A DNA stretch of 64,000 bases from an uncultured Clostridia bacterium (GTDB lineage Bacteria > Bacillota > Clostridia > Christensenellales > Aristaeellaceae): contig CANQEW010000004.1 in assembly GCA_947596085.1 (NCBI GenBank), forward strand, positions 33,879 through 97,878, given 5' to 3'. Below, in pieces: positions 52,327 to 61,250 of the stretch (the first letter of the stretch is position 1; every line of letters starts with the position of its first letter). A program made the position numbers and the translations under genes. The notes beneath the pieces are model-generated. The model searched no databases. It had not been told where the DNA came from and saw only the letters and a list, made by a program, of their open reading frames with translations.

Positions 52327-53832
52327 TTACACATTCCATGTGGCGCAAAACAGCACCCCTTCGGGGGTGTTTTGAATTGCGCATGCCGCGCCGTGCAGAT
52401 CGAGGATTCGCTGCACCAGATACAGCCCCAGCCCGCTGCCGCCGGAGGCGCGGTTGCGGGACTTCTCCGCGCGGTAGAAGGGCTCGAACAGGTGGGGGAG
52501 ATCCTCCTCGTCGATGCGCGCGCCGCCGTTGACCACGCGCAGCGCGCCCGGCGCGAGCGTCACGCGCAGTTCCGCGCCCGGCGGCGAATAGAGGACGGCG
52601 TTCATCAACACGTTGTCCACGGCGCTGGAGAGCAGCTTTTCGCTGCCGCGCAGCGTCACGCCGGGCGCGATCTTCGCCGCCAGCCGCAGCCCGCGCGCTT
52701 CGATCAGCTCCGCGTCCTGCGCGAGCTGCCGCTCGAGCAGCGCGCTCAAATCCACTGCCTCGCTCCCTGCCGGCGCGCCGGATTCCAGCCGGCTGACCGT
52801 CAGAATCTGCTGGATCAGGCCCTCCATGCGGCCTGTCACCTCCAACGCCCGGGCGAGATATTTCTCCCGGTCGCGATACGCGCCCACCTGCGCGAGCATT
52901 CCGGAGAGCTGGCCCTTGAGGATGGCGACGGGGGTCTTGAGCTCGTGCGAGCTCGCCGAAAAGAAGGCCAGCCGCGCGCGCTCCAGTTCGCGCTCCCGCT
53001 CGATATCCGCGCGCAGCGCGTCGTTCGCCGTTTGCAGACCGTCGAGCGCGCCGGAGAGGCTGTCCGAGAGTCGATTCAGGCTCTCTCCCAGCGCGCCGAT
53101 CTCGTCCCTTCTGCGGCCCTTCCAGCGCGCCGTGAAGTCCTGCCGGGCGAGCCGCCCGGCGATGCCGCTGATGTCCACGATGGGCCTGGTGATGAAGCGC
53201 GCGTAGACCACCGCGCCCGCGATGGAGAAGATCAGCAGCGCCGCCGCCAGCGCGGGCAGCACGCGCAGCATGGCCTCGGTGGTGCGGTTTACCGCACGCA
53301 GGCCGCTGTTGATGACTAGCTCCGCCTGCCGGCCGTCGCTGAATTGGAAGGGATAGCGGTACTGGGTGGTCGCGGCGCCCTCTCTCACGGCGGTTGTCTC
53401 TTCGAATTCCTCCACGAACGTAAGGGAAGCATCAGCTTCCTGCTCCGCCACCGCCTCCCGCTCCGCCGTGCCGCTATATGTTATTTCTTCCACGACAATA
53501 TCTTTCTCCGAGGAATCGAGGGCGGTTTCATCCTCTTCCGTACTTTCCTCTCCGGCGTAAGCCGCCTCCGTGCGCATGTACAGCATGGCCGACGCGCCCG
53601 TGCGCTCGCCGAAGCGGTGCAGCTCTTGCAAACTGGCGTCGGGCGTCATCTCCGCGAGCCGCGCGACCAGCTCCGCAGCGGCCGCGTCCAGCTCGTCTTC
53701 CATGAGCGTCGTGTAGGTGATGGGCGTGAGGTACGCCAGCGCGCCGTAGGTCAGCGCGCACGCCGCCGCCAGCAGCGCCGCCGTGATCAGAAAGATGCGC
53801 AGCGTCAGGCTGCCGCTAATTCTTCTCCACAC
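52327..53832 (-). CDS. Sensor histidine kinase
   Basis: A 501-residue membrane sensor. N-terminal helix (about 12-34), extracytoplasmic domain (about 35-185) with an acidic low-complexity stretch (ESTEEDETALDSSEKD), second helix (about 190-212), HAMP (about 213-265), phospho-acceptor His about 296 in SSHELKTPVAIL, and an ATPase domain with N box NVLMNAV, F box LFEPFYRAE and G box SGGSGLGLYLVQ. It overlaps the response regulator by 17 bases, so they form a two-component pair. The signal is unknown. Confidence 0.93.
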   Translation of the reverse strand: MWRRISGSLTLRIFLITAALLAAACALTYGALAYLTPITYTTLMEDELDAAAAELVARLAEMTPDASLQELHRFGERTGASAMLYMRTEAAYAGEESTEEDETALDSSEKDIVVEEITYSGTAEREAVAEQEADASLTFVEEFEETTAVREGAATTQYRYPFQFSDGRQAELVINSGLRAVNRTTEAMLRVLPALAAALLIFSIAGAVVYARFITRPIVDISGIAGRLARQDFTARWKGRRRDEIGALGESLNRLSDSLSGALDGLQTANDALRADIERERELERARLAFFSASSHELKTPVAILKGQLSGMLAQVGAYRDREKYLARALEVTGRMEGLIQQILTVSRLESGAPAGSEAVDLSALLERQLAQDAELIEARGLRLAAKIAPGVTLRGSEKLLSSAVDNVLMNAVLYSPPGAELRVTLAPGALRVVNGGARIDEEDLPHLFEPFYRAEKSRNRASGGSGLGLYLVQRILDLHGAACAIQNTPEGVLFCATWNV

Positions 53833-54478
53833 GGTAGCCCACCCCTCTCACGGTCTGAATGTATTCGCCACCCAGCTTGCGGCGCAGGTTCTTGATGTGG
53901 CTGTAGATCACGCGCTCGTCGCCCAGGTAGTCGTAGTTCCACACGCGGTTGAGCAGCATCTGATAGGTCATCACCCGGCCCGGACACTTCACCAGCTCGC
54001 GCAGGCATTCGAACTCCCGATTGGTGAGGCCGAGGTCAACTCCGCCCCGGCTGGCGGAATAGCCGTCGAGGTCGAGCGTCAAGTCCCTGTAGCGCAGCAG
54101 GTTCGGCTCGCTTCGCTCGCCGCTGCGCCGAAGGATCGCCGCGATCTTGCGCAGCAGTACGGGCATGGAAAAGGGCTTGGTGACGTATTCGTCGATGCGC
54201 AGATCATAGCCGCGCAGCTGCTCCGCCTCGCCGTCGAGCGCCGTGAGCATCACGACGGGCACCTCCGAGCGCGCACGAATCCATTCGCACACGCCGAAGC
54301 CGTCCAGCTTCGGCAGCATCAGATCCAGGAGCACCAGGTCGAACCGCCCATTCGCGAAGGCGTCCAGCGCCCGCAGGCCGTCGCGCGCGGTCTCCGATTC
54401 GTATCCCGCCTCCGCGAGCCAGTTTTCGAGCAGTTCCGCGATGTCAAAATCATCCTCCACGATCAATATGCGCGCCAT
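53816..54478 (-). CDS. OmpR-family response regulator
   Basis: A 220-residue regulator. Receiver domain (about 1-115) with acidic pocket EDD, phospho-acceptor Asp in LVLLDLMLPKLDG and the conserved Lys in YVTKPFSMP; C-terminal winged helix with LTNREFECLRELVKCPGR and VIYSHIKNLRRKL. Start ATG 54478 at GGGGGATG-type spacing; residues upstream in frame are not conserved. Works with the kinase at 52327-53832. Targets are unknown; the secreted protein gene upstream could be one. Confidence 0.93.
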   Translation of the reverse strand: MARILIVEDDFDIAELLENWLAEAGYESETARDGLRALDAFANGRFDLVLLDLMLPKLDGFGVCEWIRARSEVPVVMLTALDGEAEQLRGYDLRIDEYVTKPFSMPVLLRKIAAILRRSGERSEPNLLRYRDLTLDLDGYSASRGGVDLGLTNREFECLRELVKCPGRVMTYQMLLNRVWNYDYLGDERVIYSHIKNLRRKLGGEYIQTVRGVGYRVEKN

Positions 54479-54628
54479 GCCGCATCCCCCCATGGGGACA
54501 GTATAGCACATTTTTCTGGATTTTGTCTGAAGATCGAAAAAAAGAGGGGGGAGCCCTCTTTGAAACTTCCCGCCGCGCGGGAGTTCGTGCTTCACCGCGA
54601 CTATCTACGCTTTGCGGCGGCAGGGGTT

Positions 54629-54683
54629 CCGGAATCCCCACTGGGGATTCCGGGCAGCGGAGATTCTGCGAATCTCCGCTGCC
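54629..54683 (+). repeat. Tandem perfect palindromes in a GC-rich intergenic block
   Basis: CCGGAATCCCC-ACT-GGGGATTCCGG (54629-54653) is followed at once by a 14-bp perfect stem with a TGC loop (54653-54666/54670-54683). They lie in the 54479-54921 spacer, whose remaining sequence is GC-rich and low in coding character; no gene is supported there. It resembles other palindrome clusters in this window and may be a dispersed intergenic repeat. Confidence 0.6.
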
Positions 54684-54921
54684 GCCTCACGGCAAGGGGG
54701 CCTTCCGGCGGACCAGGAAGGAATGGGGAGCGTCAAGCGCTCCCCGTTTCCTCCCTGGACTCTCCCCTCCCCTTCCTGAGCAGGGCTGCGGCCCTGCACC
54801 CGGGGTTGGGTTGTGCCTCTTGCGGCTGCCTCGGTTGTCGGGCCGACCTCGACCGGCCCTCTGGTAGGTTTGGTTTTTGGGGGACGGATTTTCGGAGAGC
54901 GCCGTTTCTCCATTGGTTCCC

Positions 54922-55893
54922 TTATTTCTCTTTTGTTTCCGCTTCCGTCGCTTCCAGACCGATCAGCTTGCCGTCGCCGTGCGCGTCGGGGTGGGCGTAG
55001 TCGCGCAGGACTGTCACGTCCACTTCGCCATCGAAACGCATCTGGGTGAGCGAGCCGTGGAAGTTGCCGCCGTTCATGGGTTCGCCGTTGCTCTGGCGCA
55101 CGTCCAGAAAGTCGCGCACGGGGCGGTCGCGGAAGTAGAGCCTGTCGGTTTTCGCGTCGTAGCGCAGGCCGAAGGGCGCGTAGGGAGCGAAGAAGGCGGC
55201 GCTCTCCTCGGGCATCCTCTCCCCTTCTTCGGTCGCGGTGCTCTCCATGCGCACGGGTTCGGGGTTCGTCCACTTACTCAGATCGCGCGCGGCAAACTCC
55301 GCCGCGCTCAACGGTTCCAGTCCGGTGAGCGCGCCGCTTGAATCGCGCAGCGCCCGCACGTCCACCGCGCCCGCCGCGTCAAAGTAGTCCAGCTCGGCCG
55401 TGCCGCCGTCCACGTCGCGGGCATCCTCAAACACGCGCACTGGCACGCCCAGGTAGTAGAGCTTCCCGGCCTCTGCGTCGCAGCGCAGCCCGTAGGGCGC
55501 GAAAGGCGCGTACTCCGCGGCGTCCGCCGCGCTCCAGTCGCGGGCGAGCCAATTGTCCTCTGCGACGCAGTATTCGCCGTTCGCCTCCGTCGTGCCCACG
55601 GTGACCTCGCTCACGCATTCCATCGTGTCCGTCGCGATGCTGTCTTCGCTCTCCAGCGTCAGGTGTAAATCGGGCTTGCCCTCCTCTTGCACGATCACCT
55701 CATCTGTGCCGATGAAAAACGTCTTGCCGTCCATTTCGTAGCGCGCTGCGCCATCCGGCGCGCCGTCGCCGCAATCCTCGTAGAAGGTGTAAACCTTTCC
55801 GTCCACATCGACGCCGATCGTCCGTGCCATCGCGGGCGCGGCGGTCAGCGCAATCAGCGCGGCGCAGAGCGCCAGGGTTCCGAGCTTCTTCAT
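54922..55893 (-). CDS. Secreted protein with internal duplication, unknown function
   Basis: A 323-residue protein with signal peptide (MKKLGTLALCAALIALTAAP, AxA site AMARTIG). Two homologous units are visible: EYAPFAPYGLRCDAEAGKLY with PVRVFEDARDVDGG, and FFAPYAPFGLRYDAKTDRLY with PVRDFLDVRQSNGE, each followed by a VDVxxLRD stretch. The duplication suggests two copies of a small binding or structural module. No family recognised. Start ATG 55893; a hairpin covers its ribosome-binding region. Confidence 0.75.
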   Translation of the reverse strand: MKKLGTLALCAALIALTAAPAMARTIGVDVDGKVYTFYEDCGDGAPDGAARYEMDGKTFFIGTDEVIVQEEGKPDLHLTLESEDSIATDTMECVSEVTVGTTEANGEYCVAEDNWLARDWSAADAAEYAPFAPYGLRCDAEAGKLYYLGVPVRVFEDARDVDGGTAELDYFDAAGAVDVRALRDSSGALTGLEPLSAAEFAARDLSKWTNPEPVRMESTATEEGERMPEESAAFFAPYAPFGLRYDAKTDRLYFRDRPVRDFLDVRQSNGEPMNGGNFHGSLTQMRFDGEVDVTVLRDYAHPDAHGDGKLIGLEATEAETKEK

Positions 55894-55898
55894 CAAAA

Positions 55899-55928
55899 AA
55901 ACCATCCTTTCTTTCTTTGGGATGGTTT
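55899..55928 (-). promoter_or_regulatory. Hairpin over the ribosome-binding region of the secreted protein gene
   Basis: AAACCATCC (minus strand 55928-55920) pairs perfectly with GGATGGTTT (55907-55899), with the purine-rich loop CAAAGAAAGAAA. The 3' arm lies 6 bases before the start codon and contains the best Shine-Dalgarno match, so translation could be gated by this structure. Confidence 0.5.
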
Positions 55929-56095
55929 CATTGTAGCCGCTCCGTCTGAACCCGCGCTGAAATCCGTTTGGAGATTGTCTGAAGATTCGAATGGATAGAA
56001 TCAAAAATCCCCGCCATTGGGATGATTTGTGCGGATCCGAATCGGTTTACAAATCAATTCGCGCGTGGGGGAAACGAGCGACGCGCGGCCCCTTC

Positions 56096-57127
56096 TTACC
56101 TTCCGATTTCCAGCGTGCGGCGCAGGCCTTCGCGCAGGCCGTATTCCGCGCGCCAGCCGAGCCGCGTCAATCGGGTGGGGTCGAGCACCGCGCGGGTCAC
56201 GGTCGAATAGCCCCGCCGTTCCGCCTCGGGCGGGAGATCGCAGACCACGCGCACGCCCGCGAGCTCAGCCAGCGTCTCGGCGTACTGGCGAACGCTCGCG
56301 GCGCAGTCCGGATTCGCCACGTTGTAGGCTTGCGCGGTCTCGCCCTTGAGCATCAGCGTCAACAGCGCGGATGCCGCGTCGGCCGCGTAGCAGTAGGAGC
56401 GCACCTGCGCGCCCTCGCTCTTGAGCACGATGTCCTCGCCCGCCAGCGCGCGGCGCAAGAACTGCGCGTCGGCCCGGCTGTTGGAGGCGGTGATCGACGC
56501 GCCGTAGACGTAGGTGAGCCGCGCCGCCAGCGCGTCCACGCCGTACTGAATGGCGTAGGCGGCGCAGAGCGCCTCCGCAGCGCGCTTGCCTTCGGGATAG
56601 CACGCGCGGGGGTTCATCGGATCGACCGCGCCGAAGCTGTGTTCGTCGAAGCCGTTCGGAAGGTCCGGATTCTCGCCGTAGACTTCCCCCGAGGAGATCA
56701 GAATCAGCCGCCCGCCCGTCTCGCGCAGACGCTCCAGAAGATTCATCGTGCCCAGCAAGTTCGCCTGCATCGTGCCCACGGGATCGGCGGAAAAAGCCAG
56801 CGGATGCGCGTTGGCGGCGGCGTGGAATATGTAGTCCGCGCGGAAATCGGCGGTCAGCGGCCGGGTGGCGTCGTATTCGACGAAGCGCAGATCATCGACG
56901 CCGCGAAGCTGGGCGCGCGCCCGCTCGGGGCTGCGGCACAGGGCGATCAGCTCGAGCTTCAGTCCGCGCGCCTCGCGCAGCGCGTCCAGCGCACGCGTCA
57001 GGTAATTGCCCACGAGCCCGCCCGCGCCGGTCACGGCCACGGACGCGCCGTCGAGCTTTTCGTAGGGCAGGTTCAGCGCGGCGATGCGCGCCAGCTCCTC
57101 CCGCAGCAGCGGATGACGTTCGTTCAT
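56096..57127 (-). CDS. NAD-dependent epimerase/dehydratase (nucleotide-sugar type)
   Basis: A 343-residue extended SDR. Seen: SVAVTGAGGLVGNYLTRAL, catalytic serine in LILISSGEVYG, and YxxxK in CYPEGKRAAEAL, then AYNVANPDCAASVRQYAETL. The closest pattern is nucleotide-sugar epimerases/4,6-dehydratases. It is the last of four genes with two CDP-polyol phosphotransferase-like proteins and an IspD/TarI-like cytidylyltransferase, so it probably makes or modifies a wall-polymer precursor, perhaps replacing TarJ. Confidence 0.85.
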   Translation of the reverse strand: MNERHPLLREELARIAALNLPYEKLDGASVAVTGAGGLVGNYLTRALDALREARGLKLELIALCRSPERARAQLRGVDDLRFVEYDATRPLTADFRADYIFHAAANAHPLAFSADPVGTMQANLLGTMNLLERLRETGGRLILISSGEVYGENPDLPNGFDEHSFGAVDPMNPRACYPEGKRAAEALCAAYAIQYGVDALAARLTYVYGASITASNSRADAQFLRRALAGEDIVLKSEGAQVRSYCYAADAASALLTLMLKGETAQAYNVANPDCAASVRQYAETLAELAGVRVVCDLPPEAERRGYSTVTRAVLDPTRLTRLGWRAEYGLREGLRRTLEIGR

Positions 57128-57136
57128 GGGGCCTCC

Positions 57137-57838
57137 TCAGCGGTCGTCGCGCAGCGTCAGCAGCGCCCGAAAGATGTCGATGTCCTCGGGCGTGGTGAGC
57201 TTGATGTTCTTCTCCGAGCCGTGGGAGAAGTATACGGTGTGCCCCAGCTCCACCATCAGCGTGCAGGACGCGATGGAGTTGGTGATGCCGCGCGCCAGCG
57301 CCTCCCGGTGCGCGTCCGCCAGCGCGCCGATGGGAAAGGTCTGGGGCGTCTGGGTGCGCTTCAGGTTCGCCCGAGGGTAACTGGCGCAGGTGGAGAGTTG
57401 ATCCTGCGTCTCCAGCATTGCCTCCTGACAGGGGATGACGGTGATGGCCGAGCCGTACTGGGTGGCCGTGGCGATGCCATCCGAGATGATGTCCGCGGAG
57501 AGCATCGGGCGGATCGCGTCGTGCACCAGCACCAGATCATTTCGATCGTAGTGCTTCTCCAATTCAAACACGCCGTTGCGGATGGACTCCTGGCCGCTCT
57601 CGCCGCCGGGAATGATGTGCTTGAGCTTGGTGATGCCGTACTGCCGGGCGTAGGCCGACAGGATGTTTTCCCAGCCCGCGATGCAGACTACGGCGATGGC
57701 GTCGATGTCCGCGTGGCGCTGGAACGCCTCCATGGTGTAGACGATCACGGGCTTCTCCCGCACCGTGAGGAACTGCTTGGGGATCTCCTGGTTCATTCGA
57801 ACGCCCTTGCCCCCGGCGATGATGAGCGCGATGTTCAT
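57137..57838 (-). CDS. IspD/TarI family cytidylyltransferase
   Basis: A 233-residue nucleotidyltransferase. Seen: N-terminal ALIIAGGKGVRMNQEIPKQF (CTP-binding), VLVHDAIRPMLSADII and RTQTPQTFPIGALADAH, and the C-terminal IKLTTPEDIDIFRALL. The fold serves both IspD (methylerythritol phosphate) and TarI (ribitol-5-phosphate). The context between TagF-like genes and an SDR favours TarI-type formation of a CDP-polyol. Start ATG with GGAGC upstream; the gene is 19 bases after the phosphotransferase. Confidence 0.88.
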   Translation of the reverse strand: MNIALIIAGGKGVRMNQEIPKQFLTVREKPVIVYTMEAFQRHADIDAIAVVCIAGWENILSAYARQYGITKLKHIIPGGESGQESIRNGVFELEKHYDRNDLVLVHDAIRPMLSADIISDGIATATQYGSAITVIPCQEAMLETQDQLSTCASYPRANLKRTQTPQTFPIGALADAHREALARGITNSIASCTLMVELGHTVYFSHGSEKNIKLTTPEDIDIFRALLTLRDDR

Positions 57839-57857
57839 GCGCCTGCTCCTTTCCGTC

Positions 57858-59069
57858 TCACTTCAGTTTGGAAATGATCCAGTCCACCGCGGCCTGCGTG
57901 GCGCGGCCGGTCTCCTTCATGCCGTAGAACTCCATGAGCCGGTCGCAATTCTCCGCCGCGCGCTCGGGCGTGGTCTGCTCGATCAACGCGTCCAGCTCCT
58001 CCGGCGTGTGCGCGATCCAATAGCCGTAGCTCTCCATCGGATAGTAGAGCGCGCGGTCGCGGCTCTCGTATTCCTCGAGATCGTCCTCATAGAGATAGAT
58101 CGGCCGGCGCATCAATATAAAGTCGCTGGCGCAGGAGGAGTAGTCCGTCAGAAGCGCATCCGCGATCAGCAGAAGCTCCGTCATCTCGGGATAGTCGGTG
58201 GCCGGGATCAGCCGGTCGGAGGGATCGTCCATGACGATGCCAAAGGAGAAATAGTGGGCGCGCACCAGGCACTTCCACTTCTCGCCCGTGCGCCGCTCCA
58301 ATGTGTCCAGGACGCGGGAGAGGTCGAGCGACACCCTCTGCTGCCGGCGGTTGCGCACCTCGCTGTCGCGGAAGGTGGGCGCGTAGACGAGCACGCGGGT
58401 ATCCGCGTCCAGCCCCAGCCGGTCGCGCACCTGTTGGCAGAGCTCGGGGGAATTCCGCACCAGCAGGTCGTTTCGCGGGCAGCCGAAGTCCATCACCTCG
58501 CCCTTGTAGCGAAAGGCGGAGCGCAGCATCCGCTTGCCGAACTCCGAGGCGACCAGCACGATGCTGGCCTCCTCCTCCGGCATGCGCACGTGCTCGCCCT
58601 CGTTGTCGTAGCCGATCTTCTTAAACGGGCGGTCGCCGTGCCAGGTCTGCATGTAATACTGTCCCTTGCCGGGAAACTTCAGATAGAAGCGCTTGCCGGC
58701 GTTGTCCACCACCACCCGCGCGCGGGCGAGCGCGGACACGCCCCGGCGCTCGATGGTGTGATAGCACCGCACATAATCCGGCACGTGGAACTGCTCGCGC
58801 ACCTTTTCGGGATTGTCGAACAGCCAGACGATCTTCGTCTGCGGCCGCGCCGCGTGCAGCGCCTCGGAGATGTAGCGCGGGCTGTCGCTGTACGTGCGGT
58901 TGTAGAAGGAGCTGAACACCACCAGGTTGTCGTCATAGCCCCGGAACAGCCGCGCGCACCGCATGATCGCGTTGCGATAGGAGCCAAAGAGCCTGCCCAC
59001 GCGGAAGTAGAACGCGTTGTTGTTTCGAAGCTTGCGCTTCAGGGGCAGTAGCAGGGAGCGAATCGAAAT
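57858..59069 (-). CDS. CDP-glycerol/ribitol phosphotransferase-like protein (TagF/TarF type), apparent ATT start
   Basis: About 404 residues of the CDP-glycerol glycerophosphotransferase family: MQTWHGDRPFKKIGYDNEG, DFGCPRNDLLV, LVYAPTFRDSEVRNR, and LLTDYSSCASDFILMRRPI. The first ATG/GTG-class codon in frame is GTG 59000, but homology to the paralog at 59092-60303 continues upstream (LKRKLRNNNAFYF against LKQKLRKNKRLYD). The upstream frame reaches an ATT at 59069, seven bases after AGGAGGT, with no ATG, GTG or TTG available. It would polymerise or prime polyol-phosphate chains at the membrane. Confidence 0.88.
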   Translation of the reverse strand: MSIRSLLLPLKRKLRNNNAFYFRVGRLFGSYRNAIMRCARLFRGYDDNLVVFSSFYNRTYSDSPRYISEALHAARPQTKIVWLFDNPEKVREQFHVPDYVRCYHTIERRGVSALARARVVVDNAGKRFYLKFPGKGQYYMQTWHGDRPFKKIGYDNEGEHVRMPEEEASIVLVASEFGKRMLRSAFRYKGEVMDFGCPRNDLLVRNSPELCQQVRDRLGLDADTRVLVYAPTFRDSEVRNRRQQRVSLDLSRVLDTLERRTGEKWKCLVRAHYFSFGIVMDDPSDRLIPATDYPEMTELLLIADALLTDYSSCASDFILMRRPIYLYEDDLEEYESRDRALYYPMESYGYWIAHTPEELDALIEQTTPERAAENCDRLMEFYGMKETGRATQAAVDWIISKLK

Positions 59070-59091
59070 GGGAAGGACCTCCTTCGTGGCC

Positions 59092-60303
59092 TCATGCGGG
59101 CCGGAGATGGGAGACGATGTACTCGCAGACGGAGCGCGCGGCGTGACCCGTCTCCGTCTCGTTGTAGAAGCGCAGCACTGCGTCGCAGTTTTCCTTCGCG
59201 CGCTCGGGCGTGGTTCGCTCGATCAGCGCGTCCAGCTCCTCGGGCGTGGTCGCGATCCAGTAGGGCGTGGACTTCGCGTCGATGTACATCCCGCGGTCGT
59301 TCTTCTGGTATTCCTCCAGGTCGTCCTGGTAGAGATAGATCGGGCGGCGCAGCAGCGCGAAGTCGCCGGCGCAGGAGGAGTAGTCGGAGAGCAGCGCGTC
59401 CGAGGCGAGCAACAGCTCGGCCATTTCGGGATAGCCGCTGGCCGGGATGAGGCGGTCCGACGGCGCGTCTATGGAGATGCCCACGGCCATGTAGTGGGCG
59501 CGCACGAGGCACTTCCAGCGCTTTCCCGTGCTGCGCTCCAGCGTATCCAGCACGTGCAGCAGGTCGAGGCGCACCTTCTCCTCCCGGCGTGCGCGGCGGT
59601 CGGTGTCGCGGAAGGTGGGCGCGTAGAGCAGCACCCGCGTGTCGTCGTCCAGCTTCAGCCGCGCGCGCACGGCGGCGCGCTCGGCGGGATCGTTGCGGAT
59701 CAGCATGTCGTTGCGCGGGCAGCCCACGCGCAGGATCTCGCCCTTGTAGTGGAAGGCGGAGCGCGCCTGCATGTCGCCGTAGTCCGAGCCCGTGACGCAG
59801 AGCGAGCAGTGCTCCTCCAGCATGCGGAAGTTGAAGTCGGGATTGTCATAGCCGACCTTCTTAAAGGCGCGGTCGCCGTGCCAGACCTGGATGTAGATCT
59901 GCCCCTTGCCGGGGAATTTCAGATAGAACTTCTTGTTGAAGCTGTCCACGACCACCCGCGCGCGGGCCATGGCGCAGACGCCGGCGATGGAAGTGGACTT
60001 GTAGATGCGGACGTAATCCGGGATGTCGAAGCGCTTGCGCGCCTCCTCGCCGTCCTGAATCAACCATACGATGTCCGTCCGCGGGCGCATTTCGTGCAGC
60101 GCCTCGGAGACGAAGCGGGGGTTGTCGCTGTAGGAGCGATAGTCGAGGGAGCTGAACACCGCCATGTTGTCGTCCAGCCCGCGCAGCGCCCGGGCAAGCT
60201 GCATCGGCACGTTCCATCTCAGCCCGTAAAATCTGCCGAGAATGTCGTAAAGTCTCTTATTCTTCCGAAGCTTCTGCTTCAGCTTCAGCACGAGGTGCGC
60301 CAA
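59092..60303 (-). CDS. CDP-glycerol/ribitol phosphotransferase-like protein (TagF/TarF type)
   Basis: About 403 residues, paralogous to the next gene with the same motif order: IQVWHGDRAFKKVGYDNPDF, VGCPRNDMLIRND, LLYAPTFRDTDRRAR, LLSDYSSCAGDFALLRRPI. Start taken as TTG 60303, six bases after AAAGGGTGG; ATG 60324 lies upstream without a ribosome-binding site. It is the first gene of the operon. One paralog may act as primase and the other as polymerase, as in the TagB/TagF pair, but which is which is not clear. Confidence 0.9.
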   Translation of the reverse strand: MAHLVLKLKQKLRKNKRLYDILGRFYGLRWNVPMQLARALRGLDDNMAVFSSLDYRSYSDNPRFVSEALHEMRPRTDIVWLIQDGEEARKRFDIPDYVRIYKSTSIAGVCAMARARVVVDSFNKKFYLKFPGKGQIYIQVWHGDRAFKKVGYDNPDFNFRMLEEHCSLCVTGSDYGDMQARSAFHYKGEILRVGCPRNDMLIRNDPAERAAVRARLKLDDDTRVLLYAPTFRDTDRRARREEKVRLDLLHVLDTLERSTGKRWKCLVRAHYMAVGISIDAPSDRLIPASGYPEMAELLLASDALLSDYSSCAGDFALLRRPIYLYQDDLEEYQKNDRGMYIDAKSTPYWIATTPEELDALIERTTPERAKENCDAVLRFYNETETGHAARSVCEYIVSHLRPA

Positions 60304-60338
60304 ACGGAGACCACCCTTTCCCATATGTATACAAATAA

Positions 60339-60367
60339 AGTATAGCATTTGCGCAAAACCTTGTCAA
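60339..60367 (-). promoter_or_regulatory. Promoter of the wall-polymer operon
   Basis: On the minus strand TTGACA (60367-60362), 17-base spacer, TATACT (60344-60339), 36 bases before TTG 60303. Confidence 0.8.
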
Positions 60368-60422
60368 TCCGCGAAACGTGAACGCGCCTCCACATCGCGA
60401 AGCCGCGCCGCAAGCAAGGCGC

Positions 60423-60454
60423 GGGCCCGGTTCCGTCGAAACAGAACCGGGCCC
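60423..60454 (-). terminator. Hairpin ending the tryptophan-type ABC operon
   Basis: Perfect 11-bp stem GGGCCCGGTTC/GAACCGGGCCC with a 10-base loop, 22 bases after the ATPase stop. No good T-run on the minus strand, so efficiency is uncertain. Confidence 0.55.
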
Positions 60455-60476
60455 ATGCGTGGGGATTGGATTTTGC

Positions 60477-61250
60477 TCAGTTGCCGCACTCGATGCTGAT
60501 GCGGTTGAAAATCTCCAGAATGTCTTCGATCTTGGTGTTGGCCTTTTCCTCTCCGGCCACGTCCAGCACGATCTGACCCCTGTCCATCATCAGCATGCGC
60601 GTGCCATACTCCACGGCGTAGCGCAGGTTGTGGGTGACCATCATGGCCGTCAGCTTCTTCTCCTGCACCACGCGATTCGTCAGCTCCATGATGACCTCCG
60701 CGGTGTGGGGGTCGAGGGCCGCCGTGTGCTCGTCCAGGATCAAGAAGTCCAGCGGCGAGAGCGTGGCCATCAAAAGCGCCACCGCCTGGCGCTGGCCGCC
60801 CGAGAGCGCGCCCATCTTCACGTGCAGCTTGTCCTCGAGTCCCAGCTGCAGTCCGGCGAGCTGATCCCGGAAGAAGTCGATGCGCTTCTTCGAGACCGCG
60901 CGGCTCAGGCCGAAGGGCTTGCCTTTGTTGTCGGCGAGGGAGAGGTTCTCCAGCATCGTCAGCTCCGGGCAGGTGCCGGTGGCGGGGTTCTGGAAGATGC
61001 GCCCGATGCGGGCGTAGCGCTTGAAATCCGGCGTGCGGGTGATGTCCCGGCCGTCGATGAGCACCTGGCCCGACTCCACCGGTATGCTGCCGCAGATGAT
61101 GTTGAGCATCGATGTTTTGCCGCTGCCGTTGCTGCCCACGATGGCGACGAACTCGCCGTCCCGAACCGTCAGATTGAAATCCCGGAACAGGCAGGCTTCG
61201 GTCACGAGACCCTGATTGTAGATTTTGGTGACGTTCTTGAGCTCAAGCAT
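60477..61250 (-). CDS. ABC transporter ATP-binding protein, tryptophan-type importer (TrpZ-like)
   Basis: A 257-residue ATPase: Walker A GSNGSGKTSMLN, signature GALSGGQRQAVALLMA, Walker B FLILDEHTAALDP (Glu before His rather than Pro) and H-loop MMVTHNLRYA. It overlaps the permease by eight bases. With the BPD_transp_2-type permease and an ABC_sub_bind-type binding protein it forms the three-gene importer that in Bacillota is often under Trp or Tyr T-boxes. Confidence 0.92.
   Translation of the reverse strand: MLELKNVTKIYNQGLVTEACLFRDFNLTVRDGEFVAIVGSNGSGKTSMLNIICGSIPVESGQVLIDGRDITRTPDFKRYARIGRIFQNPATGTCPELTMLENLSLADNKGKPFGLSRAVSKKRIDFFRDQLAGLQLGLEDKLHVKMGALSGGQRQAVALLMATLSPLDFLILDEHTAALDPHTAEVIMELTNRVVQEKKLTAMMVTHNLRYAVEYGTRMLMMDRGQIVLDVAGEEKANTKIEDILEIFNRISIECGN

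Noticed and set aside
54523..55049. Short frames in the GC-rich block after the response regulator
   Set aside because: Composition is biased to Pro/Arg/Gly, they span perfect palindromes, and no start site is supported.
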